Source: Rhizobacter sp. (lineage in GTDB: Bacteria > Pseudomonadota > Gammaproteobacteria > Burkholderiales > Burkholderiaceae_C). Taken from it: a stretch of 34,292 nt of DNA. This document shows, piece by piece, positions 1-8,237 of this stretch; the first letter of the stretch is position 1; the number at the start of each line of letters is the position of its first letter. Made by a program: the position numbers and the translations under genes. The notes under the pieces are model-generated. The model made no database searches, was not told the origin of the DNA, and was given only the letters and a program-made list of their open reading frames with translations. The DNA lies in the NCBI GenBank assembly GCA_021153565.1, contig JAJKJU010000094.1, forward strand, positions 1-34,292, given 5' to 3'.

Positions 1-91
1 GCCATAGCACGAGCTATGTCTGCTCTTTGCGCCTAGATCAGGCGCCTTTTGACGTGCTGCTCGGACACGCTCGAAATACTCTCAGCCTCTC
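1..91. repeat. Dispersed repeat family A, truncated by the window edge
   Basis: This stretch matches, on the opposite strand, one half of the complete element at 32574-32735. It starts with a degenerate form of that element's central palindrome (GCCATAG...CTATG), continues through CAGGCGCCTTTTGACGTG, and ends in the shared terminus CTCTCAGCCTCTC at 79-91. The missing half would lie left of the window. No gene is seen here. Confidence 0.75.
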
Positions 92-100
92 AAGCCTGTC

Positions 101-272
101 GCGCTTGTAAGGACACGGCCCGGAATAATTTTCCGTTTTGGGGGCGCAGGGCGGGATGCGATGCAAGGCGCTCCGAGCGCTGTGGCGAGCCACACAAGCG
201 AGGAGCAACGCCGCAGCGCGCCCGCCCTGCGCCCCCAAAACGGGAAATTGTTTTGGGCCATGTCCTAAAGCG
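101..272. repeat. Large palindromic dispersed repeat (family B)
   Basis: Two long inverted arms face each other. The left arm (about 101-155) runs GCGCTTGTAAGGACAC, GGCCC, then CCGTTTTGGGGGCGCAGG. The right arm (about 217-272) is its near-complement and ends GGGCCATGTCCTAAAGCGC. The arms are roughly 46-55 bases with a few mismatches and enclose about 60 bases rich in GCGCT and GAGC. A compact relative with the same outer bases lies at 16281-16315. The element sits just beyond the stop codon of the PA2778-like gene, so it could also act as a strong hairpin terminator. Confidence 0.75.
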
Positions 273-1190
273 CTACTTCTCTTCTGCGGCGCGCAAGACT
301 TCGGCCGCCTTGCCGCGCCAATCGTCGTCACTCGCGGCAACAGCCTCCTTTGCCGCCGCGAGTGCATCGCTTGAATCGCCCAACTCGATCAAGACGCTCG
401 CAAGATTGATCCACGCCGGAGCACTTCCATGCAGCCTTGCCGCGAATCGAAACGCATCGGCCGCGCCCCGCTTGTCACCGGCCGCGTACAGGCTGTTCCC
501 CAAGCCCATTTGCAGACTCAAACTCTCGGGCCATCTCGCCAGCGCGCTGCGAAATACTGCCACCGCTTGCTGCGGCGTTGCGCTACGTTCGAAGCCGACG
601 CTTGCCTCGATGACCGCCTTCTCGTCTGCCTGCGAGGGCCACTGCCCCGGCGGCGACACGACGAAACCCCAGTGTCCGGACCGCTTCCACGTGTGCTCGA
701 AGGTGCGCATCGCCATCACCTGCCGACGCGTCTTGCCGGAGCGCAGGATGACTTCGCCTTCATCGATGTCGTAGCCCACCAGCACCGCGTAGTGCCACAG
801 CGGCGCCCACGATAGGCCAAGGTTCTGGAGCACCACGACCGGGCGACCGGCCTGCACTTCGCGCAGCAGGGCTTCAAGTTGAACCGGCATGCGCGTGGCG
901 ATGGCACCTTGACGACGCGCGCCGGCGATCATCTCGACCTGCAGCGTGCCGGTTCTGGCAGGCAGAAAGACCTGTTCGCCAAGCACCGCAGGATCAGCGG
1001 TGAAGCCCGCGGCCGCAAGTCCAGTCGCCAAGGCGGCCGGCCCGCACTGATAGGCCGTCTGCGCGAAAAACGGAGTGCTCTCCAGTTCCGCCTTGTGCGG
1101 CAGGTCGGCCGGAGGATGCTCGCGCAAAGCCTGCGTCTGGACCGCGCAGCCCGTGGCGGCAAGTACCCAAAGAAACAGCGCGGTCCACAT
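273..1190 (-). CDS. PA2778-family lipoprotein cysteine peptidase with TPR repeats
   Basis: The 305-residue product begins with a short hydrophobic signal and a lipobox-like ATGC at about residues 12-15, so it is probably a lipidated envelope protein. A C39-like papain-fold domain follows. It shows the catalytic-type YQCGPAAL motif (Cys plus oxyanion Gln) and a later LWHYAVLVGYD motif carrying the likely catalytic His. The last 100 or so residues are TPR-like helices rich in Ala and Leu. I chose the ATG at 1190 because the open frame upstream runs through a dispersed repeat (1204-1265). It lies downstream of the PA2779-like gene on the same strand, the pairing seen for PA2778/PA2779 in Pseudomonas. 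The substrate is unknown; a role in peptide processing or export is only inferred. Confidence 0.78.
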   Translation of the reverse strand: MWTALFLWVLAATGCAVQTQALREHPPADLPHKAELESTPFFAQTAYQCGPAALATGLAAAGFTADPAVLGEQVFLPARTGTLQVEMIAGARRQGAIATRMPVQLEALLREVQAGRPVVVLQNLGLSWAPLWHYAVLVGYDIDEGEVILRSGKTRRQVMAMRTFEHTWKRSGHWGFVVSPPGQWPSQADEKAVIEASVGFERSATPQQAVAVFRSALARWPESLSLQMGLGNSLYAAGDKRGAADAFRFAARLHGSAPAWINLASVLIELGDSSDALAAAKEAVAASDDDWRGKAAEVLRAAEEK

Positions 1191-1203
1191 CAGTGGCCGC
1201 GCT

Positions 1204-1265
1204 GAGAGGCTGGGAGTATTTCGAACGTGTCCGAGCAGCACGTCAAAAGGCGCCTGATCTAGGCG
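1204..1265. repeat. Dispersed repeat family A, half copy
   Basis: The sequence starts at the family terminus GAGAGGCTGGGAG and runs through TCCGAGCAGCACGTCAAAAG to CGCCTGATCTAGGCG. It is the outer half of the 162-bp element seen complete at 32574-32735 and is inverted relative to the copy at 1-91. It lies between the PA2779-like and PA2778-like genes, about 14 bases before the PA2778-like start codon, so it interrupts what looks like an operon. Confidence 0.75.
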
Positions 1266-1290
1266 AGGATTCTTTCTCGCGCGCCCCAAG

Positions 1291-1695
1291 TCAGCGAATC
1301 GAACGTGTGAACGGGAATACCTTCGTGAAGCCGAGAATGTCGGTGATGAGCAGAACGATGAAGATCGTGACAATCACGCCCAGCACGTCGCTGGCGCCTG
1401 CCGGTGCCGTGTCGAGGGTGTTGGCGACAGTGGCGACTTCATCGTCCGTCAGAGCCGCAACACGGGCACGTGCCTGGTCAACGCTCACGCCTCGCTCGGC
1501 CAGGGCTGCTGCCACGTCAGCGCGCGACAGCGTCGCATTGAGGTGTTCGCGCTGCGCGGTGGCACTCTTCACGCCCTCGGTCGCTGCCACTTGTTCGGTG
1601 CTGACGAGCCCCGCGGCCATGGCGCCTTGCGCGAAACCGGTGAAGGTCAGGCAGGCCGCCAGGAGGGAGGCGATCCAACGTGTCGATCGTTTCAT
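1291..1695 (-). CDS. PA2779-family small membrane protein
   Basis: The 134-residue product starts at an ATG preceded by the ribosome-binding sequence AAAGGAA. Residues 1-28 form a signal peptide (basic MKRSTR, hydrophobic core, cleavage near AMA). The middle is an acidic/Ala-rich helical segment, SRADVAAALAERGVS and onward. Residues of about 103-122 form one transmembrane helix (VLGVIVTIFIVLLITDILG), followed by a short basic tail. This matches the PA2779-like family, whose function is unknown. It is the upstream partner of the cysteine peptidase at 273-1190. Confidence 0.75.
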   Translation of the reverse strand: MKRSTRWIASLLAACLTFTGFAQGAMAAGLVSTEQVAATEGVKSATAQREHLNATLSRADVAAALAERGVSVDQARARVAALTDDEVATVANTLDTAPAGASDVLGVIVTIFIVLLITDILGFTKVFPFTRSIR

Positions 1696-1895
1696 GGTGT
1701 TCCTTTCGAGGACTGATTCGTGTGCATTGTTGCGCCGCAATATAGAAGGCGATCTTCGGCGCCGCTGGCATCGTAACCATCCCCAACAACCATGACAGTC
1801 TCGGATTGCAACTTGCGCACGGAACGCGGCGCCCACGCAACAGCGTATGCCTGTAACCTCGCGGGCATGCCGAGGCCTTGGACGAGCAGACCGGA

Positions 1896-2822
1896 ATGAC
1901 GCGCTATCTGTGTGTGGCGGGCCCGACCGCCTCGGGCAAAACCGCTGCCGCCCTGGCCGTCGCCGACGTGCTGTCCGCCACACGCCCCGTCGAGATCGTG
2001 AGTGTCGACTCTGCGCTCGTCTACCGCGGCATGGACATCGGCACCGCCAAACCTTCGAGTGACGAACTGGCGCGCGTGCCGCATCACTTGATCGACATCA
2101 TCGAGCCGACCCAGGCCTACTCCGCGGCGCAATTCGTGGCAGATGCGACGCGGCTCATTGGCGAGATTGATGCACGCGGGCATTTCCCCTTGCTCGTCGG
2201 CGGCACGATGCTGTATTTCAAGGCCTTGTTCGAGGGCCTCGACGAGATGCCTGCGTCCGACGCAGCGGTTCGCGCCGCGCTCGATGAAGAAGCTGCGCGC
2301 ATCGGTTGGCCTGCCATGCACTCGCAGCTCGCAGAGGTCGACCCCGTCACCGCCGCTCGACTGCAACCCGGCGATTCGCAGCGCGTGCAGCGGGCGCTGG
2401 AGGTGTTTCGCATCAGCGGGCAGCCGCTATCGTCGTTTCATCGGGAGAAGTCGGCGCGCGACATGCCGCCCTTGATCTCGCTGGAACCGCATGACCGCGC
2501 ATGGCTTCACGAGCGCATCGCTCGCCGTTTCGACGCGATGCTCGATGCTGGCTTCATCGACGAAGTGAAGCAGTTGCGCTCTCGCAGCGACCTGCACGCC
2601 GCGTTGCCCAGCATGCGATGCGTCGGCTACCGGCAGGCATGGGAAGCGCTGGACTCGAACGATTTCGCCACGCTGCGCGACAAGGGCATCGCCGCCACCC
2701 GCCAACTTGCCAAGAGACAACTGACCTGGCTGCGCAGCATGCCGTCTCGGCGAGTGATCGCATGCGACCACGACAACGCGATCGATGCTGCCGTGGGCCT
2801 CGTCAAGGAACTGAGAGGCTGA
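1896..2822 (+). CDS. miaA: tRNA dimethylallyltransferase MiaA
   Basis: This 308-residue enzyme transfers a dimethylallyl group from DMAPP to N6 of adenosine 37 in tRNAs that read codons starting with U. Visible family motifs are the P-loop GPTASGKT near the N terminus, [16 protein letters not shown] for tRNA/substrate contact, [12 protein letters not shown], the FRISGQPLS region, MRCVGYRQ, and [13 protein letters not shown] near the C terminus. Length is normal for the family. I chose the ATG at 1896; a TTG at 1878 is in frame but would add six residues before the P-loop strand. The last two sense codons and the TGA stop lie inside a hairpin built from a dispersed-repeat terminus (2814-2837). 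Confidence 0.95.
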   Translation: MTRYLCVAGPTASGKTAAALAVADVLSATRPVEIVSVDSALVYRGMDIGTAKPSSDELARVPHHLIDIIEPTQAYSAAQFVADATRLIGEIDARGHFPLLVGGTMLYFKALFEGLDEMPASDAAVRAALDEEAARIGWPAMHSQLAEVDPVTAARLQPGDSQRVQRALEVFRISGQPLSSFHREKSARDMPPLISLEPHDRAWLHERIARRFDAMLDAGFIDEVKQLRSRSDLHAALPSMRCVGYRQAWEALDSNDFATLRDKGIAATRQLAKRQLTWLRSMPSRRVIACDHDNAIDAAVGLVKELRG

Positions 2823-2837
2823 GATCTCTCAGCCTCT
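2814..2837. repeat. Hairpin from repeat family A terminus at the miaA stop codon
   Basis: AGAGGCTGAGA, a TC spacer, then TCTCAGCCTCT form a perfect 11-bp inverted repeat. The arm sequence is the terminus of the dispersed family complete at 32574-32735, so this looks like two termini collapsed head to head. The TGA of miaA lies inside the left arm. It could form an RNA hairpin between miaA and the ABC gene, but there is no T-run, so an intrinsic terminator is not supported. Confidence 0.6.
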
Positions 2838-2866
2838 GAGCGTAAACCCTGCCTCGCGACACCACG

Positions 2867-3508
2867 ATGCTTGACGTCACCGACCTCAGCAAGCGATACG
2901 GCGACACGGCAGTGTTCAGCCAAGTCGAGCTGAGTGTCGCGCCGGGCGAATTCATCGCCATCCTCGGCGAGTCGGGGGTGGGCAAGTCCACGCTGCTCAA
3001 CTGCATTGCCGGGCTCGACACCGTGGACGGCGGCAAGGTGCGCATGGACGGTACCGACATCACCTCGCTCGGCGAAGCGCAGCAGGCGATCTTTCGGCGC
3101 GATCATCTCGGCTTCATCTTCCAGGCATTTCACGTGCTGCCTCATCTGAGCGTGGAGAAGAACATCGGCCTGCCGTTGCTGTTGCAAGGCAAGCCCGATT
3201 GGGCCCGTGTCGAAGCCTTGCTCGCAGCCGTGGACCTGCCGGGGCTCGGCATGCGGCTGCCTCAGACCTTGTCAGGCGGCCAGTTGCAACGGGTCGCGAT
3301 CGCCCGTGCGCTGGTGCACAAACCGCGCCTGATCCTCGCCGATGAGCCCACCGGCAACCTCGACCCGAAGACCGCCGAGCTCGTGATGGACGTGTTGTCG
3401 CAGCAAGTACGACAACACCAGGCGGCGTGCGTGCTGGTCACGCACTCGCGCATGGCCGCATCGCGCGCCGACAGGGTGCTGACGCTCACGCCAAACGGCA
3501 TTGAATAA
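2867..3508 (+). CDS. ABC transporter ATP-binding protein, LolD/MacB type
   Basis: The 213-residue cytoplasmic ATPase shows a complete nucleotide-binding domain: Walker [10 protein letters not shown] (about residues 35-43), Q-loop [10 protein letters not shown], signature LSGGQLQR, Walker [13 protein letters not shown], and the H-loop VTHS. The signature and the DEPTGNLD extension are typical of the LolD/MacB/FtsE branch, which drives extrusion of lipids or lipoproteins rather than import. It is followed after 30 bases by a FtsX-type permease and then a lipocalin-like secreted protein, so it probably energises that system. It lacks the accessory genes expected for the essential LolCDE locus, so I give no symbol. 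Confidence 0.9.
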   Translation: MLDVTDLSKRYGDTAVFSQVELSVAPGEFIAILGESGVGKSTLLNCIAGLDTVDGGKVRMDGTDITSLGEAQQAIFRRDHLGFIFQAFHVLPHLSVEKNIGLPLLLQGKPDWARVEALLAAVDLPGLGMRLPQTLSGGQLQRVAIARALVHKPRLILADEPTGNLDPKTAELVMDVLSQQVRQHQAACVLVTHSRMAASRADRVLTLTPNGIE

Positions 3509-3538
3509 AAATGCGCGCGCCCACGTCGCTTTGCTGAC

Positions 3539-6052
3539 ATGTTCACCCTGCTGCGCGAACTCTCGTGGCCTGAGCTGCGCCATCACCCTTGGCGCAATTT
3601 AGCGGCCTTGCTCGCGGTAGTGCTGGGCGTGGCGCTCGCGTTTTCAGTGCAGCTCATCAACCAGTCGGCCCTGAGCGAGTTCAGCTCTGCCGTGCGCTCG
3701 GTCAACGGGCAACCCGACTTCGAGTTGCGCGGGCAGCGCGGGGGCTTCGACGAAGCGCTGTACGAACGGGTTGCTGCGCATCCGCAAGTCGCCATCGCAA
3801 GCCCGGTGGTCGAGATCGACACCTTTGCCTTCGACGCGCAGCGGCAACGCGTGCCCGTGCGCGTGCTCGGCATCGATGCGCTCGTGGTCGCTGCGCTTGC
3901 GCCGGCCCTGCTCCCACAGCCGAAGGCCGATGCCGATCGCCTCGCGCCGATCGACCCCAAGTCGATCTACCTCAATGGCCCTGCACGCCTGCGCCTCAAG
4001 ACCCTGACGACCATGCGGCTGCAGTCGCCGCACGGCATCGTCGAGTTCTCGGTACAAGGCGGCGTGGCGGCGGGTGGCGTTCCGATCGCAGTGATAGACA
4101 TTGCCGCTGCGCAGGAGCGTTTCGGCTGGCTCGGCAAGCTGAGCCGCATCGACGTGCGGCTCAAGTCGGGTGCAAACAAGGCGGATGTGATTGCCGAACT
4201 TGCACTGCCCGATGGCGTGCGAGCCGCATCGCCCGACGAAGGCGTGCAGCGCGCCTCGAACGTGTCGCGCGCCTACCGCGTCAATCTCACGGTGCTGGCG
4301 CTCGTAGCGCTTTTCACCGGAGCGTTTCTAGTCTTCTCCATCCTGTCGTTGTCGGTAGCAAAGCGAAAGCCGCACTTGGCCTTGCTGGGTGTCCTCGGCT
4401 TGAGCGCGCGGCAGCGTTTGCAACTCATTCTTGCGGAGTCGGCGGTGCTGGGTTGCGTCGGGTCCATCCTCGGACTGGCGCTCGGCACCGGCCTTGCTGC
4501 CCTTGGATTGCACCTATTCGCGGGCGATCTGGGTGGGGGCTACTTCCCGGGCATCGCGCCGCCCTTGCAGTTCGAATGGCATGCAGCGCTCTTCTATGGC
4601 CTGTTGGGCGTGGCCGCTGCAGTGCTCGGAGCTTGGCTGCCCGCACGCAGCGCGCAACGACTGGCACCCGCCCAGGCCTTGAAAGGCCTGGGCTCATCCG
4701 ATTCATCGCCGCACCTGAGCTGGCTCGGCCCTGCCCTTCTCGCCATCAGCGTGCCGCTCGCGCTCATGCCGCCGATGGGCGATGTGCCTTTGGCCGCCTA
4801 CGTGTCCGTCGGCTGTCTGCTGCTCGGCGGCATCGCCTGCGTGCCGGCAGGTGTCGGCTTGCTGCTGCGATGGATCGCACCGCCGGACCACGCGCTCGCC
4901 TTGCTCGCCGTCGAACGCGCCCGCCACCAGCGACATACCGCGACGGTCGCCGTGGCGGGCGTCGTCGCGAGCCTGAGCCTCGCGGTTGCACTCACGGTGA
5001 TGGTGGCGAGCTTTCGCGATTCGGTCACCCGATGGCTCGACGCACTGCTGCCTGCTGATCTCTACGCTCACGCCGCATCAAGTGGAGGCGGGGGCGACGT
5101 TGTCGTCTTGCCGCCTGCACTGGTCGATGCCGCTTCTCGATTGAAAGGCGTCGAGCGCGTGAAGGCCCAGCGCGTGGCGAGCATCGTGCTCGACCCGCAG
5201 CAGCCGACCGTCGCGATCGTCGCTCGCGACCTGGACAACGCGGCGAGCGAACTTCCGCTTGTCGGAGATTTGCTGCCCTCGTCCAACGATGCGACTTCGG
5301 TCTACGTCAGCGAAGCCCTCGCCACGCTGTACAGCCTGCAGCCCGGCACGCACTTCACGATGCCGTTGCCGGACGGGCGGCGGGTTCCAGTGTTCGTACG
5401 CGCGGTGTGGCGCGACTACGCGAGGCAACACGGCGCTATCGCCCTGCGGCTTGCCGACTATCGGCGCCTGACCGGCGATGACCGCGTCAACGACATCGCG
5501 ATGTGGCTCGCACCGGGCGCCGATGCAGCGGCAGTTCAAAACGCGCTTCGCGAGGCGGCGCGCAGCCAGGGTCTAGACGACGCATTGCTCGAATTCGCGG
5601 CGCCGGGTGAAATCCGCCTCGCGTCGCTGCGCATCTTCGATCGGAGTTTCGCGGTGACCTACTGGCTGCAAGCGGTGGCAGTCGGAATCGGCCTGTTCGG
5701 CATCGCCGCAAGCTTCTCAGCGCAAGTGCTCGCGCGCCGCAAGGAATTCGGCTTGCTGGCGCACCTCGGTTTGACACGACAACAGGTTCTCACCGTCGTC
5801 GCGATCGAAGGCGCAGTGTGGACCGCCAGTGGTGCGCTCGTTGGGCTGCTGCTGGGCATCGGCGTGAGCGTGGTGCTCGTTCATGTCGTGAACCCACAGA
5901 GCTTTCACTGGACCATGGACCTGCTGCTGCCCTGGGGTCGTCTCACCTTGCTGTGCGCCGCGGTCGTCATCGCCGGCACATCGACTGCCTGGCTCGCAGG
6001 ACGCAGCGCGGCGCGTCGGCAGATGGCCTTGGCGGTCAAGGAAGACTGGTGA
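3539..6052 (+). CDS. ABC transporter permease with two FtsX-like domains
   Basis: This 837-residue inner-membrane protein has an N-terminal transmembrane helix at about residues 19-40 and a large periplasmic segment. A first FtsX-type membrane block lies near residues 245-370, with [20 protein letters not shown] as its first helix. A short central pair of helices is followed by a second periplasmic region, and a C-terminal FtsX block covers about residues 700-830 ([19 protein letters not shown] then a helix). This is the tandem-FtsX layout of YbbP/AttF-like permeases, which are about 800 residues long. It partners with the ATPase at 2867-3508. With the AttH-like protein at 6344 it forms a three-gene cassette whose substrate is unknown. 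Confidence 0.88.
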   Translation: MFTLLRELSWPELRHHPWRNLAALLAVVLGVALAFSVQLINQSALSEFSSAVRSVNGQPDFELRGQRGGFDEALYERVAAHPQVAIASPVVEIDTFAFDAQRQRVPVRVLGIDALVVAALAPALLPQPKADADRLAPIDPKSIYLNGPARLRLKTLTTMRLQSPHGIVEFSVQGGVAAGGVPIAVIDIAAAQERFGWLGKLSRIDVRLKSGANKADVIAELALPDGVRAASPDEGVQRASNVSRAYRVNLTVLALVALFTGAFLVFSILSLSVAKRKPHLALLGVLGLSARQRLQLILAESAVLGCVGSILGLALGTGLAALGLHLFAGDLGGGYFPGIAPPLQFEWHAALFYGLLGVAAAVLGAWLPARSAQRLAPAQALKGLGSSDSSPHLSWLGPALLAISVPLALMPPMGDVPLAAYVSVGCLLLGGIACVPAGVGLLLRWIAPPDHALALLAVERARHQRHTATVAVAGVVASLSLAVALTVMVASFRDSVTRWLDALLPADLYAHAASSGGGGDVVVLPPALVDAASRLKGVERVKAQRVASIVLDPQQPTVAIVARDLDNAASELPLVGDLLPSSNDATSVYVSEALATLYSLQPGTHFTMPLPDGRRVPVFVRAVWRDYARQHGAIALRLADYRRLTGDDRVNDIAMWLAPGADAAAVQNALREAARSQGLDDALLEFAAPGEIRLASLRIFDRSFAVTYWLQAVAVGIGLFGIAASFSAQVLARRKEFGLLAHLGLTRQQVLTVVAIEGAVWTASGALVGLLLGIGVSVVLVHVVNPQSFHWTMDLLLPWGRLTLLCAAVVIAGTSTAWLAGRSAARRQMALAVKEDW

Positions 6053-6109
6053 CACGCCGCGCATGCCCTCATGCCGACACGGATGCGCCTTGAATATCAA
6101 CAGCCGCAG

Positions 6110-6210
6110 CCCTCACCCCCACCCTCTCCCAGAGGGCCCCAGAGGGAGAGGGAGCAAAGCACTACGACCGCATTACCCCCTCTCCCTCTGGGAGAGGGTG
6201 GGGGTGAGGG
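6110..6210. repeat. C-rich/G-rich palindromic repeat (family C)
   Basis: CCCTCACCCCCACCCTCTCC at the left is matched by its complement GGAGAGGGTGGGGGTGAGGG at the right, giving arms of about 26 bases (6110-6135 and 6185-6210). The left arm also holds an inner hairpin, CCCTCTCCCAGAGG facing CCAGAGGGAGAGGG. It resembles the interspersed palindromes common in Burkholderiales and Pseudomonadales. It occupies most of the 291-base gap between the permease gene and the lipocalin-like gene; I see no gene in the remainder. Confidence 0.8.
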
Positions 6211-6343
6211 CGACGAAGGTGGAGAAAATGTGGCCTTCATGGCATGCCGCGATGGTCAAATGGAAAAGGCCCATGACGAAGTTGACACTCGATTCCGGAT
6301 CGCTGGCTGAAGTGCAAGTCGCAAACGCGAGGTGACCACGACG

Positions 6344-7438
6344 ATGCCGCCCTTCACCCGTCGAATGCTCATCGCGACCGCAGCATGGGCCGCTGCTTGT
6401 CCGTTCTCCTCCCTGGCAGCGACGGGCCAGGGTGTGCATCCCAGGCCGCTGAAGTTCCCGGACGATTTCGGATCGCATCCAGACACGCGCACCGAGTGGT
6501 GGTACGTGACAGGGCAACTCTCGTCAGGCAGCGACGTCTATGGGTTCCAGGTGACCTTCTTCAGATCGAACACCGGCCTCGCAGGCGACCATCCGAGCCG
6601 CTTCGCCGCGCGTCAGATTCTGTTCGCCCACGCGGCGGTGACCGATCTGAACGCGAAACACCTGCGGCACGATCAACGCATTGCGCGTGAAGGCTTCGGC
6701 ATTGCCACAGCCAAGGAAAACGACACCGCAGTGAACCTGCGCGACTGGCGAATGGTGCGGCAGGGCAAGGTGGAGGCCAGCACCTACGAGATCACCGTGC
6801 GCAGCGAAGCCGGCGCCTTCGCACTCGACCTGTCGCTTCTCGCATCGACAGGCATCGTGTTGCAAGGCAACGCCGGCTATTCGATCAAGGGCCGCAAGTT
6901 GGGCGAGGCGAGCCATTACTACAGCCGCCCCCAACTGGCCGTCGACGGCACGCTCACGCTCGACGGCCGGGCAATCGAAGTCAAGGGCCGCGCCTGGCTT
7001 GACCACGAGTGGAGCAACGACTACATGGACGCCGAGGCGGCCGGCTGGGACTGGATCGGCATGAACCTCGACAGCGGCGAATCACTGATGGCCTTTCGCA
7101 TGCGGCGCGGTGACGGCATGACCTTGTATGCGGGCGGCAGTTGGACGAACAAGCAAGGTGTCACGCGCAACTTAGCAGCGGGCGACGTGCAGTTCACCCC
7201 GGATCGAGTGTGGACCAGCCCGCGCTCGCGCGGTCGGTATCCGATGGAATGGACGATCACAATTCCCAACGGCCGCTACACCATCAAGTCGCTTCTCGAC
7301 GACCAGGAGATGGACAGCCGCGGCAGCACGGGGACGTACTACTGGGAAGGGCTGAGCGAGATATCAAACAGCGCCGGCCAGGCAGTGGGACGCGGCTATC
7401 TCGAGATGACGGGTTACGCGGCGCCGATGCGGCTCTGA
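6344..7438 (+). CDS. AttH/CrtC-like lipocalin-fold secreted protein
   Basis: The 364-residue product begins with a signal peptide carrying paired arginines (TRRMLIATAAW), so Tat export is possible. The mature part opens with PDDFGSHPDTRTEWWYVTG, the hallmark of the carotenoid 1,2-hydratase/AttH family (two tandem lipocalin-like barrels). Later family landmarks are RPQLAVDG, a WLDHEWS core and WDWIGMNLD. I chose the ATG at 6344 because GAGGTG precedes it at good spacing; a GTG four codons upstream overlaps that site. Proteins of this family are often encoded beside FtsX-type ABC permeases, as here, suggesting a periplasmic partner handling a hydrophobic ligand. True carotenoid hydratase activity is unlikely because no carotenoid genes are nearby. 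Confidence 0.83.
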   Translation: MPPFTRRMLIATAAWAAACPFSSLAATGQGVHPRPLKFPDDFGSHPDTRTEWWYVTGQLSSGSDVYGFQVTFFRSNTGLAGDHPSRFAARQILFAHAAVTDLNAKHLRHDQRIAREGFGIATAKENDTAVNLRDWRMVRQGKVEASTYEITVRSEAGAFALDLSLLASTGIVLQGNAGYSIKGRKLGEASHYYSRPQLAVDGTLTLDGRAIEVKGRAWLDHEWSNDYMDAEAAGWDWIGMNLDSGESLMAFRMRRGDGMTLYAGGSWTNKQGVTRNLAAGDVQFTPDRVWTSPRSRGRYPMEWTITIPNGRYTIKSLLDDQEMDSRGSTGTYYWEGLSEISNSAGQAVGRGYLEMTGYAAPMRL

Positions 7439-7450
7439 CGTGCATGACCT

Positions 7451-7541
7451 GTAGGGTGGGCAAAGCGAAGCGTGCCCACGCGGTTGTGATTCAAGTCAGA
7501 TCGACAATCCGCGTGGGCACGCTTCGCTTTGCCCACCCTAC
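7451..7541. repeat. Long palindromic repeat upstream of the RAYT gene (left REPIN-like copy)
   Basis: GTAGGGTGGGCAAAGCGAAG and onward forms a perfect 33-base arm facing its complement ending CTTTGCCCACCCTAC. One bulged base extends the arm by TTGT/ACAA. The loop is about 16 bases (GATTCAAGTCAGATCG). The right-hand copy at 8135-8219 has the same loop and arms apart from five bases and one base deleted. Two inverted REP sequences forming one long hairpin are typical of sequences mobilised by RAYT enzymes. Confidence 0.88.
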
Positions 7542-7595
7542 GGAGTGACCCTTGTGGTCGTGGCGAGGAATTGGCGGGACCGAAAGAATCCACGC

Positions 7596-8125
7596 ATGTC
7601 CCGATACCGCAGATGCCTCACGCCCGGCGCCACCTATTTCTTCACGCTTACGCTGGAAAACCGGACAAGCTCGTTGCTCGTCGAAGAAATCGACAGGTTC
7701 CGATCCACTTATCGCCGTGTCCTCACAAAGAGGCCAGTCGACACTGTCGCCATCTCGGTCATGCCCGATCATCTTCACGCCATCTGGACGATGCCTGAGG
7801 ACGATGCGGACTACTCAACGCGATGGAACCTGATCAAGGCGACTTTCTCCCGCGGGATCGAGAAGACGTTCGAGTCGTCACGAAGCCAGGAGAGACGGCG
7901 CGAAAGTGGTATCTGGCAACGAAGATTCTGGGAGCATCGCATTCAGACGATGAGGATCTTCGAAAGCACATTGACTATGTGCACTTCAATCCGGTGAAGC
8001 ATGGGCTCGTCACACGCACAATGGATTGGCCTTATTCGTCGTTTCATCGATTCGTGAAGCAAGGTCATTTGCCGGCCGATTGGGGCATTGCCGTGGCCGT
8101 CAACGGCAAACAATTCGGCGAGTGA
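7596..8125 (+). pseudogene. REP-associated tyrosine transposase (RAYT), frameshifted
   Basis: The reading frame from ATG 7596 encodes MSRYRRCLTPGATYFFTLTL, the standard start of the Y1/HUH transposase_17 (RAYT) family. It continues through the metal-binding HUH motif MPDHLHAIWTMP and GIWQRRFWEHRI. At about 7944-7945 one base is missing and the frame shifts. The next frame continues the family sequence as DDEDLRKHIDYVHFNPVKHGL, which carries the likely catalytic tyrosine, then WPYSSFHRFV, ending at 8125. Restoring one G gives about 177 residues, the normal length. RAYTs cut and join single-stranded REP hairpins. The flanking palindromes at 7451-7541 and 8135-8219 are its probable substrates. 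As sequenced it should not make full-length enzyme. Confidence 0.87.
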
Positions 8126-8134
8126 TTCACGTTG

Positions 8135-8219
8135 GTAGGGTGGGCGAAGCGTGCCCACGCGGTTGTGATTCAAGTCAGATCGACAATCCGCGTGGGCACC
8201 TTCGCTTTGCCCACCCTAC
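8135..8219. repeat. Long palindromic repeat downstream of the RAYT gene (right REPIN-like copy)
   Basis: This is the same palindrome as 7451-7541, in the same orientation, with identical loop bases. It lacks five bases in the left arm (CAAAG) and one in the right arm. Together the two copies bracket the RAYT pseudogene as a 769-bp unit. The position between convergent genes also allows it to act as a transcription-stopping hairpin for the emrB-like gene. Confidence 0.88.
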
Positions 8220-8237
8220 GAATTCACGAGTCGGTCT

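Noticed and set aside
1191-1373. N-terminal extension of the PA2778-like peptidase
   Set aside because: The extra residues are encoded by a dispersed repeat and would bury the signal peptide and lipobox.
2814-2837. Intrinsic terminator after miaA
   Set aside because: The 11-bp stem is perfect but no T-run follows and the arm matches a dispersed repeat terminus, so a terminator call is not justified.
7451-8219. Classical insertion sequence with DDE transposase
   Set aside because: The enzyme motifs are HUH/Y1 RAYT-type and the flanking repeats are hairpins in direct orientation, not terminal inverted repeats with a target duplication that I could see.
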